Both the position numbers and the translations under genes were made by a program. A model generated the notes under the pieces. It did not search any database and was not told the origin of the DNA. It saw only the letters and a list, made by a program, of their open reading frames with translations. Of a stretch of DNA of 41,391 nt, positions 21,631 to 32,603 are shown piece after piece (the stretch's first letter is position 1; each line of letters opens with the position of its first letter). Origin of the DNA: Syntrophorhabdaceae bacterium (GTDB lineage: Bacteria; Desulfobacterota; Deferrimicrobia; Deferrimicrobiales; Deferrimicrobiaceae); assembly GCA_009783195.1 (NCBI GenBank), contig WRHP01000012.1, positions 1 to 41,391 of the forward strand, read 5' to 3'.

Positions 21631-22214
21631 CCCATTTTTACCGGCAGCGACGACGGAAGTATCTGGCTGACCGGAGAAACCAGGAAGATCTTTCCGGCAG
21701 CCCAGTCCCAGCGAAGATTATCGCCGACAACAACCAGCCCCGGCCCGTTAAGGGAAGTCTTTCCGGCAGCGCTGAGAATCTGGCCCTCGAGATCAAACAC
21801 AGCCGGCGACATATCCACTTTCCAGCCATTCGCGCTATCGGCCTGCCCGCCGTCGGGCAGTTCGATCCGTTTCCTGTCAAAATCCCAAAACGCCCTGGTA
21901 GCGCGTAAATCGGATTCGCCTATCTTCCGGAAACCTCCTTCCGCCTCTATGGAAATCGTCACCTCGGTCCCCCAAATGGTCCTTTCCGCATAGCTATATA
22001 CCGCTTCCGAAGCGACAAGCCGATTACAAGCGCCATCATCACGGAATTCCCGCAGATCCACCGGCACAAGCCGTATTTCGAGAGCCGATACGCCTTTCCG
22101 TTCCGCGAGCTGTGACGCGGAAACAGGCATCACCTTCTCTGGCGACGTCGTGAAGAACGCAAGCCCGACAACGATGGCGGCGGAAATCACCCATGGCAGA
22201 AGTCGTAGCGTCAT
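21627..22214 (-). CDS. lptC: LPS export protein LptC
   Basis: Single N-terminal TM (MTLRLLPWVISAAIVVGLAFF) plus OstA-like region; ATG overlaps the kdsC TAA by one base. Confidence 0.8.
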   Translation of the reverse strand: MTLRLLPWVISAAIVVGLAFFTTSPEKVMPVSASQLAERKGVSALEIRLVPVDLREFRDDGACNRLVASEAVYSYAERTIWGTEVTISIEAEGGFRKIGESDLRATRAFWDFDRKRIELPDGGQADSANGWKVDMSPAVFDLEGQILSAAGKTSLNGPGLVVVGDNLRWDWAAGKIFLVSPVSQILPSSLPVKMG

Positions 22215-22774
22215 TACAAGACCTTTTCCTCGAAATATTTCTTTGATACGGGCCTCCACGATCCGTTTGCCTTGAGTATGAACTCTATGATCTCACGGAC
22301 CGCCCCCATGCCTCCGGGGCGGGAAGATATGAAGTCAACCGTATCGAGAACATACTGCTCCGCATCGCATGGCGCCGCGGAAAACCCCGCCGCCCTGAGT
22401 ACCGGCAAATCAACAATGTCGTCTCCGACGTAGGCAGCCTCTTCCGGAGAAACGCCCTGTTCCTTCAAAATCTCGGTCCAAACGGCCAGCTTGTCTTTCG
22501 CTCCCTGGCGGACAATATGTATTCCCAGCTCCCGCGCGCGTATTTCCACCACATCGGAAGTCCGGCCGGTGAGTATCCCCACCCGGATACCGGCCCGGTC
22601 CAGCATCTTCATTCCGTGACCGTCCCTCACATGGAACCGCTTTGTCTCAACACCGTCAGAGGAGAGGATGATCCCTCCGTCCGTAAGAACGCCGTCGACA
22701 TCCGTAAGAAACAGCCTGATTCGCGCAGCCTTGTCGTCCGCTCCGGAGCGTATCATCGGCGCGTTCACGTTCAC
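22214..22774 (-). CDS. kdsC: 3-deoxy-D-manno-octulosonate 8-phosphate phosphatase (HAD)
   Basis: LFLTDVDGVLTDGGIILSSDG, ILTGRTSDVVEIRARELGI, AYVGDDIVDLPVL. Confidence 0.92.
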   Translation of the reverse strand: MNVNAPMIRSGADDKAARIRLFLTDVDGVLTDGGIILSSDGVETKRFHVRDGHGMKMLDRAGIRVGILTGRTSDVVEIRARELGIHIVRQGAKDKLAVWTEILKEQGVSPEEAAYVGDDIVDLPVLRAAGFSAAPCDAEQYVLDTVDFISSRPGGMGAVREIIEFILKANGSWRPVSKKYFEEKVL

Positions 22775-23742
22775 CCCACACCCGCCTTCAACAGGTCGTG
22801 AATATGCACGATCCCGACCGGCTTCGTGGAAGAAGCCGATTCAAAGACGAACAGGCTGGTGATGGTGTATTCTTCCATTTTACGCAAGGCAGCCGCGGCA
22901 AGCTCTGTCGCGCGTATCCGCTTGGGCGAACGGCTCATCACCTCTCCTACATTTGCCTTGTACAGATCCACCCCCGCCTGGGTCATCCTGCGGATGTCGC
23001 CGTCGGTGATAACGCCCACGAGATTCCCCCCGTCGTCAACCACCCCGGTCACTCCGAGACGCTTGGCGCTGATGACAAGTAGCGCATCCGTTAACGGAAT
23101 TTCCGACGAAACGATCGGGATCTCGTCTCCGGTGTGCATAAGATCCGCCACGGTCTGCAACCGGCGTCCGAGCGCCCCGCCAGGGTGCAGATCCGCGAAG
23201 TCCTCCTCGGAAAACCCCTTCTCCTCGAAAAGAACCACGGCAAGAGCGTCTCCCATGGCAAGCGTAGCCGTTGTGGAAGCCGTAGGCGCAAGCCCAAGGG
23301 AACACGCTTCTTTCGGAACCCCGACATCAAGCACCGCGTCGGCGTACTTCGCCAGCGTGGATTCGGATCTTCCCGTAAGCGCAATAACCGGAAGCCCCAC
23401 CCGCTTAAAGACCGGCAGGAGCCGGACAATCTCTTCTGTCTCCCCTGAATTGGAGATCGCGATCACCACATCTCCCCGCCGGACCATCCCCAGATCGCCG
23501 TGGATTCCGTCGGCCGGATGGAGGAAAAAGGCGGGAGTTCCTGTCGAAGCCATGGTTGACGCGATTTTTCGCCCGATCAGCCCCGACTTCCCCATGCCGG
23601 AGACGACAACCTTTCCCTTGGCGGCCAGGATCAGGTCAATCGCCTTTCCAAACCCTTCGTCAATCTTCTCCCGCACCCCCTCGATGGCTGAAGCTTCGAC
23701 TGCCAAAACCCGCCGGGCGCGTTTTTTTCGGTCATTCTCCAC
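22771..23742 (-). CDS. kdsD: Arabinose-5-phosphate isomerase (SIS + two CBS domains)
   Basis: VVVSGMGKSGLIGRKIASTMASTGTPAFFLHPADGIHGDLGM; GTG start (VENDRKKRARR) just after the kdsA stop. Confidence 0.93.
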   Translation of the reverse strand: MENDRKKRARRVLAVEASAIEGVREKIDEGFGKAIDLILAAKGKVVVSGMGKSGLIGRKIASTMASTGTPAFFLHPADGIHGDLGMVRRGDVVIAISNSGETEEIVRLLPVFKRVGLPVIALTGRSESTLAKYADAVLDVGVPKEACSLGLAPTASTTATLAMGDALAVVLFEEKGFSEEDFADLHPGGALGRRLQTVADLMHTGDEIPIVSSEIPLTDALLVISAKRLGVTGVVDDGGNLVGVITDGDIRRMTQAGVDLYKANVGEVMSRSPKRIRATELAAAALRKMEEYTITSLFVFESASSTKPVGIVHIHDLLKAGVG

Positions 23743-23743
23743 G

Positions 23744-24586
23744 TCAGCACTCCTCTCCAGCCGCGGTCTTAAGAGACATAAGGGTCTTGAGAAGCGGTTC
23801 CACTTCCGCAAAAGGAAGGCTGTTCGGGCCGTCCGAAAGCGCCCGCGTCGGATCGGGATGGATTTCAAGGAAAACGCCGTCCACCCCCGCGGCTACCGCG
23901 GCGCGAGCGAGATGCCCGACGTATTTCCGCTCTCCGGACGATGTGGTTCCCGCGCCTCCCGGAAGCTGAACGCTATGCGTCGCGTCGAATATGACGGGGC
24001 ACAGCGACTCACGGATAAAAGCCATCCCCCGGTAGTCCACCACGAGGTTGTTGTACCCAAAGGTCGTGCCGCGTTCCGTCACCAAAACGGAAAGATTTCC
24101 CGCCGATGTCACCTTTCCTACCGCGCTTTGCATGTCCCAAGGCGCCATGAACTGGCCTTTCTTGATATTCACAGGCAAACCGGTATCCGCGGCGGCCAGC
24201 AGCAGATCGGTCTGGCGACAAAGAAACGCGGGAATCTGGATAATGTCGACTACTTTGGCGATTTCCGCCGCCTGTCGTGGCTCATGTATGTCGGTGGTAA
24301 CCGGAAAGCCGTATCGCTCTTTAACCTTCGCCAGAATCCGTAGCCCTTCCGTAATACCCGGCCCGCGACAGGAGCTCACGGAGGAGCGATTCGCCTTGTC
24401 GAACGACCCTTTGAAAACCGTGTAAATCCCAAGCCTGTCCGCAACCTCTTTCAGAAAACCCGCCACGGACAAAGCAAGATCTTCAGACTCCAGAACACAT
24501 GGACCGGCGATAAACAGAAGCGGGCACCCTGAGCCAACCTCGTAACGACCGGCGACAGAAACCTTGTCGATAAAAGTTTCGGCCAC
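23744..24586 (-). CDS. kdsA: 3-deoxy-8-phosphooctulonate synthase
   Basis: FIAGPCVLESEDLAL, FKGSFDKANRSS, VTTDIHEP, FDATHSVQLPG; likely GTG start 24586, 2 nt after the pyrG TAA. Confidence 0.94.
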   Translation of the reverse strand: MAETFIDKVSVAGRYEVGSGCPLLFIAGPCVLESEDLALSVAGFLKEVADRLGIYTVFKGSFDKANRSSVSSCRGPGITEGLRILAKVKERYGFPVTTDIHEPRQAAEIAKVVDIIQIPAFLCRQTDLLLAAADTGLPVNIKKGQFMAPWDMQSAVGKVTSAGNLSVLVTERGTTFGYNNLVVDYRGMAFIRESLCPVIFDATHSVQLPGGAGTTSSGERKYVGHLARAAVAAGVDGVFLEIHPDPTRALSDGPNSLPFAEVEPLLKTLMSLKTAAGEEC

Positions 24587-24588
24587 GG

Positions 24589-26202
24589 TTATCGTCCGCC
24601 GTTCCGGGAAGCGCAAGCATACGCCGCACCGATGAAATCGCGGAACAACGGGTGCGGAGTCAACGGGCGCGACTGAAACTCAGGGTTAAACTGGCAGCCA
24701 AGGAACCACGGATGGTCCGGCACCTCGACAATATCAACAAGCCGGTCATCCATCGACACGCCGGTAATCGCCATCCCTTTCGAAATGAACAACTCCCGGT
24801 ATTCATTATTGAACTCGTACCGGTGCCGGTGCCGTTCCGAAATCTGGGGCACGCCGTAGGCTTTCATCGCCAGCGACTTGTCCGACAGTTTGCAAGGATA
24901 CGCGCCAAGCCGCATCGCCGCGCCCCTGTCTTCCGCGGCGCACCGCTCGGCCACCAGGTCGATGACGGGATATTTGCTCTCGCTGTCCAGCTCCCGGCTG
25001 GTGGCCGTTTCCAGCCCGCAGACATTCCGCGCAAACTCGACAACCGCCATCTGCATTCCCAGGCAGATCCCGAAAAACGGAATCTCGTTTTCACGGGCGT
25101 ATCGGGCGGCGGCGATCTTCCCTTCGACCCCTCGCGCGCCGAATCCGCCGGGGATCAGGATGCCGACGACTCCTTTCAGAAGCGCCTCGGCTCCTTGCCG
25201 CTCCACTTCTTCGGAATCCACATGCCGGTAGTTGATCCGCACCTGATGCGCAATCCCGCCGTGAGTCAGCGCCTCGTAAAGGCTTTTATACGGTTCCTTC
25301 ATATTGACATGCTTACCGACGATAGCGATGGTTACTTCGCCTATCGGGCTTTTCCATCGGTCGATTATGCGCTTCCAGTCATCAAGGCGCGGCTCGCTTG
25401 CCCAGATATTGAGCAGATCCATGATCTTGTCGTCGAGCCCTTCTTGACGATAGACCAACGGCACTTCGTATATGAGATCCACATCACTTGCCGTGATGAC
25501 GGCGTCTTCGGTCACGTTGCAAAACAGGGCGATTTTTGCCTTGATATCCTTGGGAATCGGCCGCTCGGACCGGCAAAGAAGTATGTCGGGCTGAATGCCT
25601 ATAGAGCGAAGCTCTTTCACGCTGTGCTGCGTGGGCTTGGTCTTGAGCTCTCCGGCCGTTTTTATGTAAGGCATCAGCGTCAGGTGGATGTAGAGGACAT
25701 TTTCTTTTCCGCGATCGCCCCTTACCTGCCGGATCGCCTCAAGGAACGGAAGCCCCTCAATGTCGCCGACCGTCCCTCCAACCTCGACAATCGCCAGGTC
25801 ATAGTCTTTGGCCGCCGCGTAGATCGCCCGCTTGATCTCGTCGGTGATGTGTGGAATTACCTGAACCGTTCCGCCGGAGTAGTCGCCGCGCCGCTCTTTA
25901 GTGATGACGGAGTGGTAGATCTTCCCGCTGGTATAGGTGTTACGCTTTCCCATGCGGGAGGAGACGAAACGCTCGTAATGCCCCAGATCAAGATCCGTTT
26001 CGGCGCCGTCGTCGGTGACAAACACCTCGCCGTGCTGCAACGGGTCCATCGTTCCCGGGTCCACGTTGATATACGGGTCAAGTTTCAGCATCGTGATCTT
26101 GAGTCCCCGCGACTCCAGTATGGCGCCGATCGAGGCGGACGCCAGCCCTTTCCCCAGAGACGAGACCACGCCGCCGGTCACAAATATGTATTTGGTTTTC
26201 AT
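24589..26202 (-). CDS. pyrG: CTP synthase
   Basis: [63 protein letters not shown]. Confidence 0.97.
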   Translation of the reverse strand: MKTKYIFVTGGVVSSLGKGLASASIGAILESRGLKITMLKLDPYINVDPGTMDPLQHGEVFVTDDGAETDLDLGHYERFVSSRMGKRNTYTSGKIYHSVITKERRGDYSGGTVQVIPHITDEIKRAIYAAAKDYDLAIVEVGGTVGDIEGLPFLEAIRQVRGDRGKENVLYIHLTLMPYIKTAGELKTKPTQHSVKELRSIGIQPDILLCRSERPIPKDIKAKIALFCNVTEDAVITASDVDLIYEVPLVYRQEGLDDKIMDLLNIWASEPRLDDWKRIIDRWKSPIGEVTIAIVGKHVNMKEPYKSLYEALTHGGIAHQVRINYRHVDSEEVERQGAEALLKGVVGILIPGGFGARGVEGKIAAARYARENEIPFFGICLGMQMAVVEFARNVCGLETATSRELDSESKYPVIDLVAERCAAEDRGAAMRLGAYPCKLSDKSLAMKAYGVPQISERHRHRYEFNNEYRELFISKGMAITGVSMDDRLVDIVEVPDHPWFLGCQFNPEFQSRPLTPHPLFRDFIGAAYACASRNGGR

Positions 26203-26948
26203 CGGGTTTTCGGAACGCATAACTTCTCCTTCACAGCTTTCAGATCTTCGGGAGTATCCACTCCGACCGAATCATGCGCCACATCAACCACCCTGATGCG
26301 GTATCCCGCCTGCAGTACGCGCAGCTGCTCCAGCCGTTCCGCCTTCTCGAGCGGCGAAGAGGAAAGCCTGGCGACGCGAAACAGAAAATCGCGGCGGTAT
26401 CCGTATATTCCCAGGTGTTTCCGGTATGGGCCCGCTTCTTCATCACGGTAGTGAGGGATCGGCGCGCGCGAAAAATACAGCGCGTCGCCTTTATCGTCGG
26501 TAACCACCTTCACAACGGAAGGACGCATGAACTCCGCAGGATCGTCCCCCGGCAGAGCCGCCGTCGACATTAAAACATCCGGGTCGGACAAAAGAGGCGC
26601 GGCCACAGCGTCGATCACCGATGGGTCCATCAGCGGCTCGTCGCCCTGAAGGTTGATCAGGATCTCCTCATCCATACCGCGCGCCGCCTCGGCCACCCGG
26701 TCGGTGCCCGAAACGCAATCGGGGGAGGTCATGACGGCAATCCCGCCAAACCCGCGAACCGCGGAAGCAATCCTTTCGTCATCCGTCGCCACGACGACCT
26801 TCGCGGGGATTTTCGCCTTCATTGCCTTGTCCCACACATGCCATATCATCGGCTTGCCGTCGATCTCGGCCAGAGGCTTTCCCGGAAGCCGGGCCGCGCC
26901 GTAGCGGGAGGGTATAACCACGGCTACGCGGGATACGGCGGCTTTCAT
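26199..26948 (-). CDS. kdsB: 3-deoxy-manno-octulosonate cytidylyltransferase
   Basis: [53 protein letters not shown]. Confidence 0.95.
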   Translation of the reverse strand: MKAAVSRVAVVIPSRYGAARLPGKPLAEIDGKPMIWHVWDKAMKAKIPAKVVVATDDERIASAVRGFGGIAVMTSPDCVSGTDRVAEAARGMDEEILINLQGDEPLMDPSVIDAVAAPLLSDPDVLMSTAALPGDDPAEFMRPSVVKVVTDDKGDALYFSRAPIPHYRDEEAGPYRKHLGIYGYRRDFLFRVARLSSSPLEKAERLEQLRVLQAGYRIRVVDVAHDSVGVDTPEDLKAVKEKLCVPKTR

Positions 26949-28006
26949 GGGAACAGGGGCATCCCTTTAAGCCCCTCATCCTCTTTAAAACCGCACATCA
27001 GATTAAAACACTGCACCGCCGCGCCAGAGGCGCCCTTGACCAGATTGTCGATAGCGGAGCAGACGATAACTCTCCGCGTCTTTTCGTCAACCTGCCACGC
27101 AATATCGCAAAAGTTGCTTCCCCGCACATCCTTGGTGGAAGGAAGAAGTCCCGGCGGCAGCATGCGAACGAAAGTTTCTCCTTCGTAAGCTTTCCTGAAC
27201 GCCGCCTCGACATCCTTGGCCGTCCGCTTCGGATTGAGCAGGGAATAGCTCGTAGCGAGAATTCCGCGATTCATCGGCACCAGATGCGGAACAAACGTGA
27301 TCGCCGTTTTTTTCCCGGCAGCCAGCGACAATTCCTGGTCTATCTCCGGGGTATGGCGATGCGTCGGAAGCCCATATGGCCGGATACCTTCGTCTGTCTC
27401 CGGAAAATGAAAGCCAAGCTTTGGCCCCCGCCCCCCGCCCGATACTCCTGTTTTACAGTCGGCCACTATGCCCTTCGCGTCAATCACGCCGGCCGCAAGC
27501 AACGGGCGCAGTCCCAGGATAACCGAGGTAGGAAAGCATCCGGGCACGGCAACAAGCCGCGTCTTGCGGATTTTCTCCCGGTAAACCTCCGCAAGCCCAT
27601 ACACCGCTTTGGAAGCCAGCGCGGGCGCTCCGTGAGTAACTCCATAAACCGACTCATACAGCGGTATGTTGCGAAATCTAAAATCGGCCGAAAGATCAAC
27701 GACAACTTTGCCCTGCCCCAAAAGTCTGGCGGCAACAGACGAAGAAAGCGTGTGCGGCAATGCCAGAAAGGCTACGTCGAACTTCGCCCCCAGCAACTCT
27801 TCCATTTTGCCGAAAGATACGCCGTCGAGCCGCCCCTTGAACGGCGGGAACGCCTGGGCAAGCGGCTGGCCGGAATACTGCTCGGAAGTAAGGACTGAGA
27901 ACTTCACTCCCGGATGGGACAAAAGCAGGCGTATCAGCTCAAAACCGGTGTATCCGGTTGCCCCGAAAATCGCTGCGCTTTTCATCTTGTTCGACATTTT
28001 CTCCAA
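26945..28006 (-). CDS. argC: N-acetyl-gamma-glutamyl-phosphate reductase
   Basis: AAIFGATGYTGFELIRLLLSHP, AVPGCFPTSVILGLRPLL, CKTGVSGGGRG. Confidence 0.95.
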   Translation of the reverse strand: MEKMSNKMKSAAIFGATGYTGFELIRLLLSHPGVKFSVLTSEQYSGQPLAQAFPPFKGRLDGVSFGKMEELLGAKFDVAFLALPHTLSSSVAARLLGQGKVVVDLSADFRFRNIPLYESVYGVTHGAPALASKAVYGLAEVYREKIRKTRLVAVPGCFPTSVILGLRPLLAAGVIDAKGIVADCKTGVSGGGRGPKLGFHFPETDEGIRPYGLPTHRHTPEIDQELSLAAGKKTAITFVPHLVPMNRGILATSYSLLNPKRTAKDVEAAFRKAYEGETFVRMLPPGLLPSTKDVRGSNFCDIAWQVDEKTRRVIVCSAIDNLVKGASGAAVQCFNLMCGFKEDEGLKGMPLFP

Positions 28007-28028
28007 TTCCTCATTGTATATAAAAACA

Positions 28029-28064
28029 AAAAGAGGAAGGCAGGTTTCCCGGCCTTCCTCTTTT
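28029..28064 (-). terminator. Rho-independent terminator downstream of rpsI, also usable on the other strand
   Basis: Perfect 13-bp inverted repeat AAAAGAGGAAGGC / GCCTTCCTCTTTT with 10-nt loop, followed in rpsI orientation by TTTTTGTTTTTATATA. Confidence 0.9.
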
Positions 28065-28107
28065 GGCTATTGTCCTTTGAAAAAGGCTTTCAAGCCCTCT
28101 TCGTGGT

Positions 28108-28500
28108 TTAACGTTTGGAGAACTGGAACCGTTTCCGGGCTCCCGGCTGGCCGTATTTTTTGCGCTCTTTGATCCGCGCGTCGCGAGACAGGAATCCCGC
28201 GCGTTTCAGCGGCGTGCGAAGTTCGGGGTCTTCTATCTGCAACGCCTTGGCAATGCCGCATTTCACCGACTCGGCCTGGGACATCGGCCCGCCCCCTGCG
28301 ATGTTCACATCGACATCAACGGCAGTCCGTTTCCCCGTGAGAACGAGCGGCTGTGTGACTACCGAGCGGAGAGCGAGGACCGGAAAGTATTCCTCGAATT
28401 CGCGTCCGTTGATCAGGATGTGCCCGGTGCCGGCTTTTACATAGACGCGGGCGATTGCGGTTTTGCGTTTCCCCGTTGCGTATACCTTCGACTGGGCCAT
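28108..28500 (-). CDS. rpsI: 30S ribosomal protein S9
   Basis: MAQSKVYATGKRKTAIARVYVKAGTG...DARIKERKKYGQPGARKRFQFSKR; the listed start at 28650 lies in rplM. Confidence 0.97.
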   Translation of the reverse strand: MAQSKVYATGKRKTAIARVYVKAGTGHILINGREFEEYFPVLALRSVVTQPLVLTGKRTAVDVDVNIAGGGPMSQAESVKCGIAKALQIEDPELRTPLKRAGFLSRDARIKERKKYGQPGARKRFQFSKR

Positions 28501-28516
28501 GACTTGGCGGTTCCTC

Positions 28517-28957
28517 CTATTCGTTGACGGCCAGAGCCTTCGGGCACTGCGCCTTGTGCGGATGATCGGGGCCGGCGTAAACCTTGAGCTTGGTGAAGAG
28601 CCGATCCCCCAGGCGCGTCTTTGGCAGCATTCCACGGACCGCCCATTCAATGATTCGCTCGGGGTGTTTCCCGGCCAGCTCGATCTCGGGAGTGGTGGAC
28701 TTAAGCCCCCCCATGTATCCGCTGTGACGGTAATAAACCTTATCGGTCATCTTTTTCCCGGTAAGCTTCACCTTGTCAGCGTTTACCACGATGACGAAAT
28801 CGCCGGTATCGGCGTTGGGGGTAAATGTCGCCTTGTTCTTGCCCCTGAGCACATCGGCAATCCTGGTCGCGGCCCGTCCAAGGGTCTGCCCCTCGACATC
28901 AACGACGTACCACTTGCGGTCGGACTCTTCCTTGGAGAACATCTTGGTAGTCTTCAT
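28517..28957 (-). CDS. rplM: 50S ribosomal protein L13
   Basis: [58 protein letters not shown]; start at MKTTKMF with SD GGGGAAGG. Confidence 0.96.
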   Translation of the reverse strand: MKTTKMFSKEESDRKWYVVDVEGQTLGRAATRIADVLRGKNKATFTPNADTGDFVIVVNADKVKLTGKKMTDKVYYRHSGYMGGLKSTTPEIELAGKHPERIIEWAVRGMLPKTRLGDRLFTKLKVYAGPDHPHKAQCPKALAVNE

Positions 28958-28992
28958 TGCAGAAACCTTCCCCATCGAAATCAAAACATCAT

Positions 28993-29021
28993 ATTTAACA
29001 GCAACACATATGCCGCGTCAA
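28993..29021 (-). promoter_or_regulatory. Sigma-70-type promoter for rplM-rpsI
   Basis: Minus strand TTGACG - 17 nt - TTAAAT upstream of the rplM SD. Confidence 0.65.
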
Positions 29022-29073
29022 GGAAAATCAAGCTGGCCACCCACCCGGCCGCTTTCCGCATTCCTTAAAAAAA

Positions 29074-29838
29074 TCAGTAGTTCACTTTCCACAGAAACAA
29101 CCCGCAAGCCGGCGCTGTAACCCCGGCCTCGGACCGGCTGCGCTTTTCAAGTATCCGGGCTATCGCTTCCGGCCGGCATCTTCCTCTGCCCGCATCGATC
29201 ACCGTCCCCACAATACTGCGCACCATGTGCCGCAGAAAACCGCTCCCGGTTACATCTATCGAACACAGGCCGGGCTCGCGCAAACCCGGCAGCCCAGACG
29301 CGTCGTAGAGCGTCACGCCCGCATGAAAGATAGTGCGAACCGGCGTTTGGGCGGCGCATCCCTGCCCCTGAAAAGACGTGAAATCATGCTCCCCTACCAG
29401 AAAAAGAAGCGCCTCCCGCACCGCTCCCAAATCGATCGGCGATTCAATATGCCAGGCATAACGCGACAGGAACGGGAACGCTATGCCGGACAGGAGCAGG
29501 AAATACCGGTACTCCTTTTCCCGCGCATGCCGCCGCGCGTCAAATTCCGGGGGCACTTCCTGAGCGGACAGTATCCGGATATCCTCCGGCAAGAAAGCGT
29601 TGCCGCCGCGAACAACCGCCTCCAGATCCCTTTTCCCCGAATCGGCAAAATCCACGACCTGCTCACGGGCGTGGACTCCTGCATCCGTGCGGCCCGCCGC
29701 GCGCAACCGGATTGGCTCATGCAGGATACGGCCAAGCGCCTGCTCCATCACCGACTGGATAGTCGGTCCGTTTGGCTGCGTCTGCCACCCGGCGTACGCT
29801 GTCCCGTCATACGCGACGGTCAGCTTCACGCGCCTCAT
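29074..29838 (-). CDS. truA: tRNA pseudouridine(38-40) synthase
   Basis: VAYDGTAYAGWQTQPNGPTIQ, RAAGRTDAGVHAREQVVDF, SGFLRHMVRSIVGT. Confidence 0.96.
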   Translation of the reverse strand: MRRVKLTVAYDGTAYAGWQTQPNGPTIQSVMEQALGRILHEPIRLRAAGRTDAGVHAREQVVDFADSGKRDLEAVVRGGNAFLPEDIRILSAQEVPPEFDARRHAREKEYRYFLLLSGIAFPFLSRYAWHIESPIDLGAVREALLFLVGEHDFTSFQGQGCAAQTPVRTIFHAGVTLYDASGLPGLREPGLCSIDVTGSGFLRHMVRSIVGTVIDAGRGRCRPEAIARILEKRSRSEAGVTAPACGLFLWKVNY

Positions 29839-29966
29839 AAGGCCACGCCCCGCGCGCGAAACTTTGCCGGGTTACGCCAGACCGTATTCATCAAAACGCT
29901 TCATGCCTTGGCGCAGCGCCCTTGCCGCGCATGGCGAACCGCGCTCCATTTGATTGCGACCTGGTA

Positions 29967-30989
29967 TTACAGGTAATTCCGCGCCAGCGCCTCGGCGATC
30001 TGAACGGCGTTTAGCGCGGCGCCTTTGCGAAGCTGGTCGCCGCAAACCCACAGATTCAGGCAATTTTCGGCGCTTTCATCCTCGCGAATCCGGCCGACGT
30101 AACAATCGTCTTTCCCCGCGCAAAAAAGCGGCATGGGATAGCTGTTTCCCGCCGGATCATCCATCACCTGGCATCCCGGAAACTTCGAAATCAGCTCTTT
30201 GGCCTTTGCCACGGTGATCTTTTTATCAAACTGGGCGTTTACCGAGATGGAATGGGCGGTCAGCACCGGAACACGCACACATGTGCAGGAGACACGCAGA
30301 TCCGGTATCCCCATGATTTTTCTGCCCTCGTTGGCCATCTTCATTTCTTCCTTGGTATAACCGTTGTCCAAAAAGGAGTCGATATGGGGAATTACGTTGA
30401 AGGCGATCTGGTGCTTGAACACCTCCACCGCCATTGCCTGCCCGTTTGCGTGCGCTTTCGTCTGAGCGATCAACTCGGCCATCGCCTTCGCCCCCGCGCC
30501 GGAGGTCGCCTGGTAGGAGGACGCCACAACCCGCTTGAGCGTTCCGTAGTCGTGCAGCGGCTTAAGCGGCATGATCGTAATGATAGTCGTGCAGTTGGGA
30601 TTCGCGACGATTCCACGCTGTTTGTACCGGGCAATCGCTTCCGGATTGATCTCCGGCACCACCAGAGGAACATCAGGCTCCATCCGGAAGGCGGAAGAGT
30701 TATCGACCACAACAGCGCCGGCCTCACACGCGGGATCTGCGAACTGTTTGCTAAGAGAACCGCCCGCGGAGAAAAGAGCGATGTCGATCCCTTTGAACGC
30801 GTCTTTGGACAAAAGCTCCACGGGAAACTCCTCTCCCGCAAACTTCAAGCGCTTGCCCACGGAGCGCTCCGACGCCAGCAGCCGGATATTATTTATCGGA
30901 AACTTTCGCTCTTCAAGAATCCTTAAAAAGACATCACCCACCGCGCCGGTCGCTCCGGCCACCGCCACATTGAACCTCTTGCCGCTCAT
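29967..30989 (-). CDS. asd: Aspartate-semialdehyde dehydrogenase
   Basis: NVAVAGATGAVGDVFLRILEERKFP, VANPNCTTIITIMPLKPLHD, RVPVLTAHSISVN; start at MSGKRF. Confidence 0.95.
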   Translation of the reverse strand: MSGKRFNVAVAGATGAVGDVFLRILEERKFPINNIRLLASERSVGKRLKFAGEEFPVELLSKDAFKGIDIALFSAGGSLSKQFADPACEAGAVVVDNSSAFRMEPDVPLVVPEINPEAIARYKQRGIVANPNCTTIITIMPLKPLHDYGTLKRVVASSYQATSGAGAKAMAELIAQTKAHANGQAMAVEVFKHQIAFNVIPHIDSFLDNGYTKEEMKMANEGRKIMGIPDLRVSCTCVRVPVLTAHSISVNAQFDKKITVAKAKELISKFPGCQVMDDPAGNSYPMPLFCAGKDDCYVGRIREDESAENCLNLWVCGDQLRKGAALNAVQIAEALARNYL

Positions 30990-30993
30990 TGCC

Positions 30994-32100
30994 CTACTCC
31001 TTCCCGGAAATTTGCCGCATGGCTTCACGCACCAGATCGCCCATCCCGGACGTTCCCACTTTACTTCCATGCCCTTCGCGATATATATCCGCCGTCCGGT
31101 ATCCTTCGGCAAGAACGCGCTCCACAGCGCCTTCGATCCAGGCTGCCTCCCGGGGCATGTCAAATGAGTGCCTCAACATCATCCCGATGGACAGTATCAT
31201 TGCCAGCGGGTTGGCGATCCCCTTGCCTTCTATATCCGGCGCGGAGCCGTGGATCGGCTCGTACAGCGCAACCTTCCCTCCAAGCGAAGCCGACGGCAGC
31301 ATGCCGATGGACCCGGTGATCATGGACGCCTCGTCGGTCAGGATGTCGCCGAAAAGGTTTGACGTCACCATCACGTCGAACTGGCGGGGATTGCGTATAA
31401 GCTGCATCGCGCAGTTATCCACCAGGATGTGGGATAGCGGCACATCGGGAAACTCTTTCTCTCCGACTTCGGCAACCACCTTCCTCCAAAGCACCGACGA
31501 CTCGAGGACGTTTGATTTATCAACGGAAGCAAGCTTTCCGTTTTTTCTTTCGCGCGCAAACTTGAAAGCCATCCGGGCGACCCGCTCGATCTCCGGCCGG
31601 GAATAAACCTCGGTATTTATCCCGGTTTCCACGCCGTCGATCATCCGGATTCCGCGCGGCTCTCCAAAATAAAGCCCGCCGGCAAGTTCGCGTATAACGA
31701 GGATATCTATCCCCTCGATTATTTCCCTTCGCAGCGGAGAAGCGTCGAGCAGCGGCTCGAAAACTTTGGCGGGACGCAAATTCGCAAACATATCCAGCTC
31801 ACGCCGCAATCCCAAAAGCCCCCGCTCGGGGCGCAGATCAAACGAAAGCGTATCCCATTTCGGGCCGCCGACCGCTCCAAGCAAAATGGCGTCAGACGAC
31901 CGGGCAAGCGAAAGACCTTGCTCCGTCAACGGCGTCTTGTGCGCGTCGTAGCAGGCTCCGCCAAGCAATTCCTCTTCGGTCTCGAAAAAACGTTTTCCGG
32001 ATATCTCCTCGACCGTCGTAAGAACGCAAAGCGCCTCCCGCATGACCTCCTTGCCTATCCCGTCGCCGGGGAAAACGCATATCTTTCTGACGGACATCAC
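30994..32100 (-). CDS. leuB: 3-isopropylmalate dehydrogenase
   Basis: [65 protein letters not shown]. Confidence 0.96.
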   Translation of the reverse strand: MMSVRKICVFPGDGIGKEVMREALCVLTTVEEISGKRFFETEEELLGGACYDAHKTPLTEQGLSLARSSDAILLGAVGGPKWDTLSFDLRPERGLLGLRRELDMFANLRPAKVFEPLLDASPLRREIIEGIDILVIRELAGGLYFGEPRGIRMIDGVETGINTEVYSRPEIERVARMAFKFARERKNGKLASVDKSNVLESSVLWRKVVAEVGEKEFPDVPLSHILVDNCAMQLIRNPRQFDVMVTSNLFGDILTDEASMITGSIGMLPSASLGGKVALYEPIHGSAPDIEGKGIANPLAMILSIGMMLRHSFDMPREAAWIEGAVERVLAEGYRTADIYREGHGSKVGTSGMGDLVREAMRQISGKE

Positions 32101-32603
32101 TTCTCCTTTCGGCGCCGCGCCATGTAATTAAGGAGACCGCCGGAGGCCACAAGCTCCTGCATAAACGGAGGAATCGGGGTGAAGCCGTACTCTTTCCCTC
32201 TGGTCTCGTTCCGAAGCAGTCCGCGGTCCATATCAACGGAGAGAACGTCGCCCGCCTCGATATCATCAACCGCTTCCGGAGCCTCGAATATCGGAAGCCC
32301 CATGTTGAATGAATTCCGGTAAAAGATACGCGCAAAGGATCGGGCTATGACCGCCGATACCCCCACGGCGCGGATTGAAACCGGAGCATGCTCTCTGGAG
32401 GAGCCGCACCCGAAATTTTTCCCCGCCACTATGAAATCGCCCTTGCCCGCTTTCAACGCGAATGAGGCGTCGATATCCTCCATACAGTGCTTCGCAAGCT
32501 CCGCCGGGTCGGAAGTATTCAGGTACCGCGCGGGGATGATTGCGTCAGTATCGACATCGTCCCCGTATTTCCAGGCTTTTCCGCGCAGCTCCGCCACCTT
32601 CAA
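32097..32603 (-). CDS. leuD: 3-isopropylmalate dehydratase small subunit
   Basis: [52 protein letters not shown]. Confidence 0.95.
   Translation of the reverse strand: MKVAELRGKAWKYGDDVDTDAIIPARYLNTSDPAELAKHCMEDIDASFALKAGKGDFIVAGKNFGCGSSREHAPVSIRAVGVSAVIARSFARIFYRNSFNMGLPIFEAPEAVDDIEAGDVLSVDMDRGLLRNETRGKEYGFTPIPPFMQELVASGGLLNYMARRRKEK

Noticed and set aside
22826-24343. 505-aa plus-strand ORF
   Set aside because: Antisense shadow of kdsD/kdsA; Ser/Arg/Pro-rich, no domain.
24652-26451. 599-aa plus-strand ORF
   Set aside because: Antisense shadow of pyrG/kdsB; no domain recognised.
29872-30063. 63-aa minus-strand ORF between asd and truA
   Set aside because: Mostly overlaps the asd 3' end in another frame; no convincing SD or homology, so not called as a gene.
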